In this document: piece by piece, positions 54,006-64,000 of the stretch | Layout: every line of letters begins with the position of its first letter | Numbering within the stretch: the stretch's first letter is position 1 | Assembly: GCA_963854835.1 (NCBI GenBank) | Contig: OY978530.1 | Coordinates: 12,424,609 to 12,488,608 of the forward strand | From: Megamerina dolium | Taxonomy: Eukaryota; Arthropoda; Insecta; Diptera; Megamerinidae | Reading direction: 5' to 3' | DNA: 64,000 nucleotides | Notes under the pieces: generated by a model | Database searches by the model: none | Told to the model about the DNA's origin: nothing | The model's input: the letters and a program-made list of their open reading frames with translations, nothing else | Program-made: the position numbers and the translations under genes

Positions 54006-55379
54006 GTGGGTTGCCCCATCATTCACATTTCACAACTACAGCGTGTGCCAAGCAGCTTGACTATTGATGGAAAATTGGACAATATGGAATTCATGTTAAC
54101 CCTGGACACTGGTGCATCACATTCTATAATCAAGAGCGATTTGGTAAAGAGGTTTGAGCCTTTAATGGGAATAAAATTGCGTACAGCAACGGGTGAGGAT
54201 GCACCAATTCTGGGTAAGATAAAGAAACGAGTATCTATTGGAAATTACACGTGGGAACATGAATTCATTGTGGCTGACATCATCGATGACGTAATAATTG
54301 GTGTTGATTTTATGATTGACAACGGATTTACGTTAGATTTAAATCAACGGATACTGCGCTATGCAAATGTCGAACTACCATTGAACATCGGTTACAAGCG
54401 TAGTGGGAACATCAAACGAGTACTGGCATGTCAACGCCAAGAGGTTCCAGCAAAATCAGAAGCGGTGATATGGGCACAGATGAATGTGGATGATGGGACA
54501 GGCAAGTTGTGGCTGGTGGAAGCAGATAAAGAAATAACGAATAAAAACATCATACTTGGTAGGACGTTAGTAGAACCTAAAGAAAATGGAATAGTACCGG
54601 TGCGAATATTAAATCCAACTAATACATCTACAGTTGTAAAGGAAGGAATGGTGATTGGTCATTGCCAGGAAGTTACTGCCGTAGTAGACTGCGAAAAGGG
54701 TTCGTCGATAAAAAGTGGAATATCAGGAACTGGCAAGGCGGAAATAAAAGCACAGATGGAAGAATGGGCAGGTGTGCTTACCAAACAGCAAAAAGAAAAG
54801 GCTTTACAAGTATTGGAGAAGTACAGTTCAATATTTTCTTCAAATGGAAAAACTGGAGGACGAACAACCATCGTGAAGCATCACATTGACACCGGTGATT
54901 CTAGACCAATTCGTCAAACACCACGACGAGTTCCATTGGCCAAAAGAGACGAAGCCATTAAGCTGATTTCCGATATGCAGAAACAAGGTGTTATTGAACC
55001 ATCAGCGAGTCCATGGAGTTCACCAGTTGTGCTGGTAAAGAAGAAGGATGGAAGTACTCGATTCTGTGTGGATTACAGAAAGCTAAATGATATTACGAAA
55101 AAAGACAGCTATCCACTGCCAAGAATCGATGACACTCTGGACACACTATCTGGTGCGAAGTGGTTCTCAACTCTTGATTTGCAAAGTGGCTACTGGCAAG
55201 TGGAACTTGGTAAGGAAGACAAAGAGAAAACAGCTTTCAGTATTGGCGATGGTCTATGGCAATTTACAGTCATGCCATTTGGTTTATGCAATGCGCCAGC
55301 TACTTTCGAACGTTTGATGGAGCGTGTACTCAGAGGACTACACTGGAAAACAGTAGTAGAGGTGGTTATTGCAATTTAA
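54006..55379 (+). CDS. G3 protease-reverse transcriptase, internally deleted
   Basis: 457 codons open. The start given is a GTG; the frame is open from about 53946, so the natural protein probably runs in from gag. Protease: FMLTLDTGASHSIIKSD (catalytic Asp in DTGA, near 54100) and DVIIGVDFMIDNGF. Linker, then RT: IKHHIDTG-like HHIDTGDSRPIRQTPRR, GVIEPSASPWSSPVVLVKKK, FCVDYRKLNDITKKDSYPLP, WFSTLDLQSGYWQ and FTVMPFGLCNAPATFERL. At about 55352 the frame jumps from RGLHWKT straight into RNase H DNA in a wrong frame and stops, losing the YLDD box and most of RNase H. The enzyme cannot be active as encoded. Confidence 0.9.
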   Translation: MGCPIIHISQLQRVPSSLTIDGKLDNMEFMLTLDTGASHSIIKSDLVKRFEPLMGIKLRTATGEDAPILGKIKKRVSIGNYTWEHEFIVADIIDDVIIGVDFMIDNGFTLDLNQRILRYANVELPLNIGYKRSGNIKRVLACQRQEVPAKSEAVIWAQMNVDDGTGKLWLVEADKEITNKNIILGRTLVEPKENGIVPVRILNPTNTSTVVKEGMVIGHCQEVTAVVDCEKGSSIKSGISGTGKAEIKAQMEEWAGVLTKQQKEKALQVLEKYSSIFSSNGKTGGRTTIVKHHIDTGDSRPIRQTPRRVPLAKRDEAIKLISDMQKQGVIEPSASPWSSPVVLVKKKDGSTRFCVDYRKLNDITKKDSYPLPRIDDTLDTLSGAKWFSTLDLQSGYWQVELGKEDKEKTAFSIGDGLWQFTVMPFGLCNAPATFERLMERVLRGLHWKTVVEVVIAI

Positions 55380-56505
55380 AAACCCAGAAGGACAATTGGC
55401 GCGCTGGATTGAAAGGCTGCAGAGTAATGATTTTACCATCGAACATCGTAAAGGAGGACATCACGGCAACGCGGATACTCTATCTCGTCGTCCTTGCAAA
55501 ATGGAATGTTAACATTGTTCTCGAGTGGAAAGCAAGGAGCACATTGTCGACATACGACTTACGAATATATTGCCGGAGGAGTCATGGACCACCGAACGAG
55601 TGCAAGAAGATCAGCGGAACGACCCAGATCTCGTAAAGATTATGGAATACACGGAGCAGGGCATACGTCCAGATTGGCAAGAAATGGCTAATGAGAGTCC
55701 AATAGCAAAGGCATACTGGGCGCAGTGGCAAAGCCTGCACTTACGAGACGGATGTTTATTCCGAGCATGGGAAAGTGAGGATGGAAAAATCACTAATGAT
55801 CTTCTAGTGGTACCCAAGGCGAGAATAAATGAAGTGATAGCTGAGTATCACAATGCTTCCAGTGGAGGGCATTTGGGAATCACCAAAACCGTCGAGAAAA
55901 TAAAGAACCGATTTTATTGGGTTGGATGTCATGACCATGTCGCTGATTGGATTCGGAAGTGTAAGCAATGTGCAATGGCCAAAGGTCCCAATAAGAAAAG
56001 TCGAGGTAAGATGCACCAATACACCGTGGGTGCTCCATTCGAGCGAATTGCTATGGACATAGCTGGGCCATTTCCAATAAGCAACGCAGGAAACAAGTAT
56101 GTTCTGGTGGTTATAGATTACTTCAGTAAATGGCCTGAAGTATACCCCATTCCAAATCAGGAAGCTAGTACAGTTGCGGATGTATTCGTCAACCAATGGG
56201 TTACTCGTTTTGGTGTACCGATGGAATTACACTCAGACCAAGGTCGAAATTTCGAATCAGTTGTATTCCAAGAGATATGCCGTATGCTGGGTATATACAA
56301 AACTCGTACAACACCTTTGCATCCACAATCTGATGGCATGGTAGAACGATTTAACCGTACCTTGGAGGAATATTTGAGAAAAGTCGTAGATAAATACCAA
56401 AGAGACTGGGATGTACATATACCAATGTTCCTCATGGCATATCGATGCGTACAACATGATACGACGGCTACTACACCGGCAATGCAATTTTTGGAAACGA
56501 GTTAA
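55360..56505 (+). CDS. G3 RNase H end and integrase
   Basis: After the RNase H end (GHHGNADTLSRRPC at about 55450-55490; stop 55512), the frame 55525-56505 is open for 326 codons. Zinc-binding domain: EYHNASSGGHLG (His pair) and CKQCAMAK (Cys pair). Core: RIAMDIAGPFP (Asp), ELHSDQGRNFES (Asp) and SDGMVERFNRTLEEYLRK (Glu), so the D,D,E triad is complete. It ends at QFLETS because of a 1-base shift near 56500; the C-terminal piece follows at 56506-56873. Confidence 0.93.
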
Positions 56506-56873
56506 GACTGCCAGCTGATTTAAAATTTGGAGTTGTAACACCAACGAGATCAACCGAAGGAAATTATACTAGCGAAAAGCAGGAACAGTTGGATGAAGTA
56601 CATCAGTTCATCAGAGAGCGGTCGCAGATGATAAGCGATAAGATGAAGGCCAGGTATGACTTGAAAGCAAATTCAAAAGGGTTCTATGAAGGAGAGCTTG
56701 TAATGCTTCATAATCCACAACGAAAGAAAGGCCTGTCCCCTAAAGTACAGACTCATTGGGAAGGACCATATGAGATTATAGCAAAGATAAATGACATAGT
56801 GTATCGTATTCAACGTGCCTGGAATAAAAGAGCAAAGTTGGAGCGACTTGCGCCATATCGAGGGGAAGAATAA
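56506..56873 (+). pseudogene. G3 integrase C-terminus, frame-shifted
   Basis: Continues the integrase after the shift: GNELRLPADLKFG, then KARYDLKANSKGFYEGELV and SPKVQTHWEGPYEIIAKI, the gypsy C-terminal region, and KLERLAPYRGEE before the stop at 56873. A 3' noncoding stretch and the polypurine tract AAGAGGAGGGCAG (56899-56911) follow. Confidence 0.88.
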
Positions 56874-56911
56874 AAACTTGTTCGGAACGAACAAGGTTAA
56901 GAGGAGGGCAG

Positions 56912-57348
56912 TGTAACGAGTATCGATAGTTGGTTACTCATCACTATTGTGACTGACACTATTGGCAGCATCGAAACGAATGTCAACAAAAAGAAATAAA
57001 CGATAACCAGAACAAGCCAACAAGAAAGGAAGAGAAGAATCTCGATAAAGGAAGATTCTGGGGTGTTGCCAACAGAGTATAAATAGAGCCAGTGTTGAGG
57101 AGTGAAATCAATCTAATTCCGAAAGTGATTGCGAAAACATTGATACAGAGGCAAAAGTTGCAAGTACATTTAAGTGTTATAGTAAATAGTTGATTGTAAA
57201 CAGTGTTGATTGTAAATAGAGATTATTAAATAAATTGTTGCTGTATATAGTTGTATAAAATAAGTGTTGCAGTTATCATTAACAGAATCCAGTGATCGAA
57301 CAAGGTAATTCAAATAGAATTAAACGTTCACAGAATAAAAACGTAACA
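56912..57348 (+). repeat. G3 3' LTR
   Basis: 437 bp, TGTAACGAGTATC ... AAAACGTAACA. It includes GAGTATAAATAGAGCC (TATA box near 57080) followed by a plausible start region about 30 bases on (GAGTGAAATC), i.e. an LTR promoter. Immediately after it comes ATAT and G2 3' DNA in reverse orientation. It is the inverted partner of the solo LTR at 51074-51510. Confidence 0.92.
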
Positions 57349-58540
57349 ATATTTTAGTTCTTCTTTACCTATGACCCTTATTGTATCTTTCTATTTTGTC
57401 TTCATCCCTTCGAAAAATTGTATATATATATTTGTTTTTGGTGTTCCAGCGTTGATGCTTTATCCACAGTCTAGTAATTTCCAATTTCGACTTCAGCTAT
57501 TTCTTTAGGGTACCTATATTCTTGAGGTACCCTATATTCTTGTAGAATATTAAAGTAGAAATTTTAAGTATTTTTGTATATATCAATATTTTATTTTATT
57601 GTTGTCAAAAATGAAGTAATAAAGAGAAGGAAAAGATAAAAATAAAATAAATAAATGTAATTCTCATACCATTAATTGGCGGTCGATTAAATTTATTTCC
57701 ATACATCTATGGTCAGCATATTATAAAACGACATTTGGTTCATGATGTTATTATTATTATTATTATTTTTTCTTGCGTCTAGAAATTGTTTATTTTAAGA
57801 AATATTCTTATAAAAAAAAATAATAAAAAAATGTACATTTTGTTTGAAATTTGATTCTTGTATATCTATATGCCTTATTATTTTGAGTGTCGTTCTCACA
57901 TTATTGTACAGGTGTTGCATTGCGTTATGTATTTTGTTTAATATTGTCAACGTGCTAATTTTAATTATTATTAATAATTAATTTAATTATTTTTTATTTA
58001 ATAATTTTATTTTTTTTTTACGGAATTTTGTTTTTTGCATTTTTGTAGTATTATGTATTTTGTTTAGTCTGAAAATTTAATTCTCTTGTATCTTTGTTTT
58101 GTACATTTCGTTCTCATGCTTTTATGCATACTCGGTATTATGTTATTGTAGGGTGTTTTTTGTAGAGGTTTGGATCATCGAATTTAATATTAATCTAATT
58201 TTGATGGAAAGGTTTTATTAAATTATTGTGTTACTTTTTCCATTTTCGTCCGATTTGTATAGTCGTTGTTACTGGACTGTTTATGTTTACTATTTCATAG
58301 GGTCCAGTCCAAATGGGACAAAATTTGTTGCTGGACTGGTTGAATTCGCACCATGTCCACATAAACCTTTTCAAATAGTCTTGAAGGCGTGAGAGTCAAT
58401 GTCATTGGTATTTTGGTAAGCCTTGAACATTTGTTGATTTGACATTTTTTACAATTTTTAACATATTCTTTGATCTGGTTCGCATACCTTTACACCTGTA
58501 CTGTCTTCTAATCCCGAAATAAGTTTTCAGTGCACCCTGA
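57349..58540 (-). other. G2 3' region and integrase stub (right copy)
   Basis: 57349-58215 mirrors the AT-rich 3' region of the left copy; 58216-58540 mirrors the truncated integrase (zinc-binding part only, core deleted). One visible difference is a shorter poly(A)/poly(T) tract near 57815. Confidence 0.75.
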
Positions 58541-59235
58541 TGCCTTTCTAAATGTGAATCATGGAAGTTGCGGAGTATCGTCTATATATTATTCTCATCA
58601 GTGAGAAGTTCTCCTGATTTTCTACATTTTCATCTAGTTCCAACTCGTCAGCAGAGATTTCATCAGGCTCTTCGTCGACTTTATTCCTCGCCATAGAACG
58701 AGTCACAACCATTGTTGACTCTTGATTTGGTTGTGGAACTCTGCTGAGCGCATCCGCGTGCAAGTCCCTTTTGCCTGGTTTATAAATTACTTCAAAATCA
58801 AATTCAGATAATTTGTGCCTGAAACGTGCTAAACGTGATGTCTGATCCTTTAGGTTTGCAATTCCTCGTAGTGGCTGGTGGTCGGTGTAGATCTTGAACG
58901 GTCTACCGAGTAGATAAGCTCGATAATTCTTCACAGCCCACACGATGGCCAGGAATTCCTTTTCGATGGTGGAATACCTTTTCTCAATATCACTGAGCGC
59001 CATGCTCGCAAAGGCTATTGGTCTATCTTTTCCAATTTCTGTTGTTAGCACAAAAGGTTTAGAAAAATCTGGGTAGGCTGAAATTGGCGGAGAGCAAATT
59101 GCTTGCTTCAAATCTTCAAAAGCTTTCTTACATTTTTCTGTCCATTCAATTTTCGCGTCTTTTCTACGTAGTTTGTTGATTTTCAGTGCCATACTAGCCA
59201 TATTCTCAACAAATTTTCGGTAATAATTTACTATG
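58541..59235 (-). pseudogene. G2 RNase H (right copy)
   Basis: 217 open codons at 59201-58548, identical in translation to the left copy: RYSTIEKEFLAIVWAVKNYR, IYTDHQPLRGI, IYKPGKRDLHADALSRVPQ. The frame ends at the same place in both copies. Confidence 0.9.
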
Positions 59236-60041
59236 CCTAGAAATGCCTGAACATCTTTCTTATTTTTGGCACAGGACTATTTTTATCACATTCCATCTTA
59301 CCAGGGTTTGCTAACGCTCCTTCCTTAGTGCATTTATGGCCTAGGTAAATTATCTCTCTTCTTAGAAACCGGCACTTTTCTGTATTTAACTTTAAGTTAT
59401 GTTTACGTAAAAGTCCAAATACTCTTCGTAAACGCGACTCATGTTGTGACAAGTTGCGACCATAGACGACGATGTCATCTAAGTAGACAAAACAATCTAT
59501 ACCTTGAAGTCCTGTTAGTACATGGTTCATTAGTCTTTGGAAGGTGGCAGGGGCTCCTGTTAAGCCGAAAGGCATTCTATTAAATTCATAGTGCCCAACA
59601 CCTGTACTTAATGCTGTTTTTTCTCTGTCTGATTCTTCTAATAACACTTGATGTTACCCACTGGCCAAATCAAGTGTAGTGAAATATCTACAGTGACCTA
59701 ACTGGTCTAATATTTTATCGATGCGGGGAATGGGAAAAACTTGTTTCACAGTGGCGTAATTTAATTTCAAAATTATAGGAGAATTCCAGGGCGATGAGCT
59801 GGGAATAATTATGTCGTCTTCCAACATTTTGATTACTTGCTTATTGATTTCTTCCATATGCGCTTCTGGTAGCCTGTACTGTCTTTGGTTTATTGGCGCC
59901 TGGTCTGCTTTTATTGGTATTGTGTGTTTTATACCTGTGGTGTGAGACAGTTTGTCGCCTTCCAAGAAAAATAAATAGTGGAATGAATTGAGTATTCCAT
60001 CTATGGATCTCTTTTCCTCAATGTTTAAGTTTTCGTCTAGC
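59236..60041 (-). pseudogene. G2 reverse transcriptase (right copy)
   Basis: Two open pieces (59965-59654 and 59647-59237) identical in translation to the left copy, including the shared in-frame stop between DLASG and HQVLL, the missing VDYR region, and VYLDDIVVYG. Shared lesions mean the two arms descend from one already dead element. Confidence 0.92.
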
Positions 60042-60776
60042 TTAATTGTTTCTAATATTGTGGTAACCCTTTTTTTGGCTATCAGTTTCCTTAATGTTAT
60101 TTATTTTATCAGCTATGTCGTATTCTTCGTGTTCTAAATGATTAAATTTAATTATATTAATTTTAAGCTTATTATTTACAATATATAAATCTATATTCGA
60201 ATTGAGAATTGGGACATAAACTGTGTTGTCCGTCACACTGCCCAAAGTCTCACCTAAATATATTCCAGGAGATACTTCCTGTTTCTCTACTATAATTGTT
60301 TCGAAATTTGTATTTACTTTAATGGGGACTACCTTCATAGTTCTCCCAGGTACTGCAACCTCACTGGTGTGTAGTATTCTATTACCCTCGTTCAACGGTT
60401 TGAAAGGTAAAGTCATCAAATGCTGTTTTCGTTCACCGAAGAAAATCAGCTTCTTTTTCATAGTATTGATAACCGATCGGTTCCATAAATTGTCTCTACC
60501 TAGGATACCATCAGCAGGTATCCCTCTCTCTTCAGAGATTAAGTGTAGTTCTAAGATCAAATCTTTAGTCCTCTCGTATTGGACTGCTATTGACTCTAAT
60601 GTGGTGACACTGAGATTTTTCCTTAAATGTCGCTTCTTGCTATCAGATTCGTCAATTACTGATGACTTTATTAAGCTGGTATCTGCCCCAGAGTCTACAA
60701 GTAAAATGAGTTTTATATTTTTTGCTTCCTCACACGGAAACTCAATGAACACATCATCTACATGAGAGACTCCCAA
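60042..60776 (-). pseudogene. G2 protease region (right copy)
   Basis: 244 open codons with VDSGADTSLIKSSVI and DGILGRDNLWN, as on the left. Two residues differ (Thr for Ala near residue 60, His for Gln near the end). Confidence 0.9.
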
Positions 60777-60914
60777 ACATTAGCCATGTTTGTTATTACT
60801 GGATGGAAAATATGGTTAAACAATCCCCCTGGACGCTTAACTACCAACTTCCGCCATCTTGCTACTTAACTTGGAGGGTGTGTCAACAATCTCTAAGGAC
60901 GCATGACTGACATC

Positions 60915-62560
60915 TTAAATTTCAACCGGCCAACTTTTAGCAAAATGTTGGGGTTTCCGGTTTATTGGCCGTACCTGGGCCCCCCGTAGTTTCCCTGGTT
61001 TTTTTCCCCATTCTTTGCGTTTATAACAGTCGGCGATCCTGTGTCCCGGCTTCTTACAGAAAAAACATTTGGTCTCAGAATTTCCGCGATTAAGGCCTTT
61101 GCTTTCTTGATATCCCTCACTAGGTACAGGTGTTTGATTGCCTTCTCCTTGTGACCTGTTGTTGCTAAAAGGTGTGCATGACAAATTGAACTCATGTCCG
61201 TATTTTTTACACTTTATGCAATAGGGCATGTTTTTTCTCTTAAAACAGTCATCTCAGCCCTTTCATGTCGCAGAAGGAGCAGGTAGGAACTTTCCTTTGG
61301 CTATTTTGGGGACTTACGTTATTATTTTGATATTTGTTCATTCCGCGTGGTATCTTGTCATTTCTGTTCTGGTGAAATGCCACTGTATTACTGGCCTCAG
61401 TCTGGTGAACGTCGTTTGAATATAGTGCTCCCATTTTAAACTGATTGAACCGTTGTCCTCTTTCGAGCAAAATACCCGTGTTTACGACCTCCTCTGCTAA
61501 TTCTTCTAACGTGCCCGTCTTACCTAGCATATGAGTTTTTAACAATGGATCTTGAAGGCCTGATATAAAAGATGTCCTCGCATACCCCTCTAGCTCTTTT
61601 AACAACGCTTGGTCTCCGATCCCACCGTATCTATTCTTAATACACTGTATCGCCGTGGATTTTAAATCACCTAATCTTCTTGCAAAAACACGTATATCTT
61701 CCTAAGATAGTTGGCGTGCGACTTGTATTTGGTGCGTGAGCGGTTCCAGGCGAACGGTCTTCAAGTATGTGTTTCGCAGAAGTGTATACAATTCCCCTAT
61801 ATTAGCGAATTTCTTACTTAGCACCAAGTTATAAGCATCACCATATAGTCGCTGTTTTATACAAGTTACGAAATCTTTCAAATTGTCGGGTTTTACGGCT
61901 TTTCTTGCTAATTTGCCCCAGAAATGAACTGGTGTACTTCGGTCCTCAAATCTTTAGACTCCGCTCCAGTGAGTACTGGGACTAGTCTACTGACGGTCTG
62001 TGCAATTTCGTCAATACGCATTTTTAGCTTTAATTCAGGTTGTACTTCTGGTTGTGTTTTTCGTACTGGTGTACGGCGACTAAGAGGTGTCTCCTGTGCT
62101 AAGCAGCGTTTTCTTTCGAGATTCCTCACTTTTGCCTAGAGTGCACTTAGCTGGTCAGAATCAACCAAGGTTCTGAGCCTTTTCTCCATAAATTCTTTTG
62201 AAATGTCATTTTCTTTTTGTAAATCTTCTAAATTATTTTTTCTAATAAGAGTCTTAGTAATCTTTACTTTTAGCTGTTCCGCGTCGGATCCCTGTTTTGC
62301 AATTTGAGTTCGCAGAGCTCTAATTTGTACCTCTGCTGCCTCTAAATCGTCTTTTTGTTTAAAGGCTGCTTCAACCTGGCTTTTCAATAGATAGTTTAGC
62401 GATAACGTGGCGTTTAATTCCTGGATTGGAGTTACTACCTTTCCGTGATGTACCTTTGATCTTATGAGCTGGAATTGCTCGTATGTGCTGTGTTGCTTAA
62501 TCAAGCTCCACACGATATCGACTGACTCAATTATTGCAACGTCTAGCTCTCTTGCTAATG
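60915..62560 (-). pseudogene. G2 gag (right copy), coiled-coil region retained
   Basis: The 62513-62136 frame keeps the region deleted on the left: LSLNYLLKSQVEAAFKQKDD, then LEAAEVQIRALRTQIAKQG and similar heptad-like sequence (likely coiled coil), up to a stop at 62136. Downstream pieces match the left copy (RIDEIAQTVSRLV, FISGLQDPLLKTHMLG, CFFCKKPGHRIADC) with the same stops. Just upstream of 62513, towards 62560, the N-terminal LARELDVAIIESVD part is in the same frame but the region before it (to 62620) differs from the left copy. Confidence 0.87.
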
Positions 62561-63150
62561 ATTCATAGGTTTAAGTCTCCATTTGACTTTGAGTCAGTCA
62601 CACACTGTAATTAGATCCTATACTGCGTTAAACGTTGAACGTAGAACATCTTGTATACACAATATATTTCCGAGTATTCTACCGGCTACAACAAAATGTT
62701 GTGTAATTATTTTATAAGAATACTTACCGAATACTTACTAAACTCCTAACTTTTTAACGATATAAGGATATAACACACTAGATTCACACCTAAGCCCAAG
62801 TTCCTAAGTGTTGAGCGATCCTTCCGGATTACGAAACTGTTGGCTAAAAATAAAGTGAATCTAGTTACTTTCGCTTTTTTACACTAAACCTACCTGAGCG
62901 GTCCAATACCGTATTTGAGAATTTGATCCAAATTAATAAATTACAGGTTTTTATTTTTCCTGAACTTACTGCACCACTTTTTCTATAACATATAGCTACT
63001 TCATTTTTCAATATCTATCTCTCTTGTTCTCTCGATTTTCCTGATAATCATATGTACTCTACCATTATCTACCGTGAGCGGTCTTTTGAACGCTAGAAAA
63101 TATATAAAATTTTATAAAGTTATCTGCATTGAAATCTTAAACTGACTACG
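62561..63150 (-). repeat. G2-related leader and LTR (right copy), diverged
   Basis: Minus-strand sense: an LTR with similarity to 45740-45965 (GGCTTAGGT, GTTATATCC/GTTACATCC, ACACAACATT), followed by a decayed primer-binding site (62674-62692) and the gag leader (ACGTTCAACGTTTAACGCAG). Divergence from the left copy is visible throughout, in contrast with the arm. The outer LTR end is not clear. Confidence 0.6.
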
Positions 63151-63975
63151 AATTTTAAGTTTGTAACGCGTGATTTTTGTTTCCAGCTGGGGCGAATGCT
63201 TAGTCTGCCAGGGTCGATACAAGAGGGATGCAAACAAACTCGTGTTGTGGAAGGAGAACCGAATTACGCACTACATATTTTATGAATAAGTAAATTCACC
63301 TACACTGAGAGTGTTCAGCTCGATTGGCGTATTTTATCCACTTCTTTTTTTACAAATACAATATATCCTACTATTTGAATTATCCTATCTACGTCTATAA
63401 ATATAAATATGTATACTAATACCCTGTACTATAGAGACAGTGAAATCATTGGTTTGCTTAGAAGAGATATCCAACCAAGGTTAACCAAGGTTACCCCTGG
63501 TTCTTCCCTCTGAAGGAGGCCGTTTATTAGGTCATAAAGGTACCTATTATTAGAGCAGAAGGCTCTAAGACTAATAAACGCTTGTGATAGCTCAATCGTT
63601 AGCTGACACACAAGAGTGTCTATATATGAAGTAGTTCTGTATGGGTTACTTACGGAACTTATTCGTTTTCTCCAGCTTGAAGAGGGAAGTTACCTTTAAC
63701 GAAAAAGTGAATAATCAGCGGGATGACGACTGATTGCACCTGGGCAGTATTAGTTTTCAGAGCAGAAAACTCTATCGTTCGATGCGCTCCTTTCAGGACA
63801 CGCACTTTCCAGATAATTCCAATGGAATTTATCTCCAAAGCACTCGTTTCGGAAGTGGCCCAACTAACCACCTGTGTATAATGGGAAACACACGTATATA
63901 TTGACCAAAAGTAATCAAAATAAAATATAAGCATTTGCTTATTTATCATTTGTACAATATATGCATGTTACACTC
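63151..63975 (-). other. Possible further LTR DNA, no gene
   Basis: No ORF with recognisable content. On the minus strand a purine-rich AAGAGGGGAG near 63971-63980 is followed by TGTAACATG, the layout of a polypurine tract and LTR start (compare G3: AGGAGGGCAG then TGTAACGAG). A CATATATAGACACTC stretch near 63618-63632 could be its TATA box. Whether this and 62561-63150 are one LTR or two is unresolved. The last 25 bases of the window would be the element's internal 3' end. Confidence 0.35.
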
Positions 63976-64000
63976 CCCTCTTACTTACAATAAAAATAGG

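Larger units (their letters stand above)
54006..57348 (+). mobile_element. Ty3/gypsy element G3, main body with 3' LTR
   Basis: Protease, RT (internally deleted), integrase, polypurine tract and 3' LTR. The 5' LTR and most of gag are missing. It lies in the spacer and at the edge of the right arm of the large inverted repeat. Coding parts are open over long stretches, so it is younger than G1 and G2. Motifs match the 412/mdg-like or related gypsy groups; the exact lineage is uncertain. Confidence 0.88.
56912..62137 (-). repeat. Large inverted repeat, right arm
   Basis: Mirror of 46283-51510, separated from it by a 5.4-kb spacer (51511-56911). Identity ends at 62137, close to the left copy's gag deletion. 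Confidence 0.9.

Overview
This window looks like insect DNA, most likely from a fly (Diptera, possibly a tephritid fruit fly). It is AT-rich and I find no single-copy host gene. Almost every coding stretch is a decayed transposable element of a type common in flies: irritans-like mariner, a BEL/Pao element with an env relic, RTE, R1 and Jockey LINEs, copia, several Ty3/gypsy lineages, and piggyBac and Tc1-like relics. The species call is inference. The density and nesting suggest heterochromatin or another region where insertions are tolerated.

Layout. 1-381: end of an antisense RTE LINE. 383-3345: BEL/Pao integrase, env-like relic and start of a 3' LTR. 3780-6960: a repeat block, an element with TATACCCTGCATA inverted ends and ~285-bp internal repeats, flanked by inverted clusters of another repeat. 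7134-7660: a MITE with perfect TAA target duplications. 7903-16611: block A, made of mariner, unknown DNA, a second MITE and a minus-strand gypsy element (G1) broken by an RTE LINE and a SINE piece. 16612-18155: BEL RT/RNase H. 18156-22965: minus-strand gypsy remnant (G4) broken by two LINEs. 22970-24172: Tc1-like element. 24402-25218: piggyBac C-terminus broken by an RTE LINE. 25230-28798: G1 LTR piece broken by an R1-clade LINE. 28799-31320: gypsy G2 LTR, then a copia leader and gag fused to G2 RNase H/integrase. 31374-34631: RTE LINE. 34931-35125: TA microsatellite. 35612-45650: block B, a direct duplicate of block A in which mariner carries a SINE that itself carries a Jockey LINE; G1 is more complete here. 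45650-64000: two G2 copies in inverted orientation, with near-identical 5.2-kb arms (46283-51510 and 56912-62137) around a spacer holding a scrambled gypsy element (G3), then LTR-like DNA to the end.

None of these genes appears to work with the others as a pathway. The logic is insertion history, and nested copies with target-site duplications let much of it be ordered: G1 decayed, then block A/B was duplicated (both copies share an in-frame stop), then RTE and SINE entered A, SINE and Jockey entered B. G2 also decayed before its arms became near-identical.

The most unusual signal is three tandem stem-loops (29316-29496) in the copia-like leader. They have conserved 22-23-nt loops, and the two perfect 10-bp stems differ by three compensatory base-pair changes.
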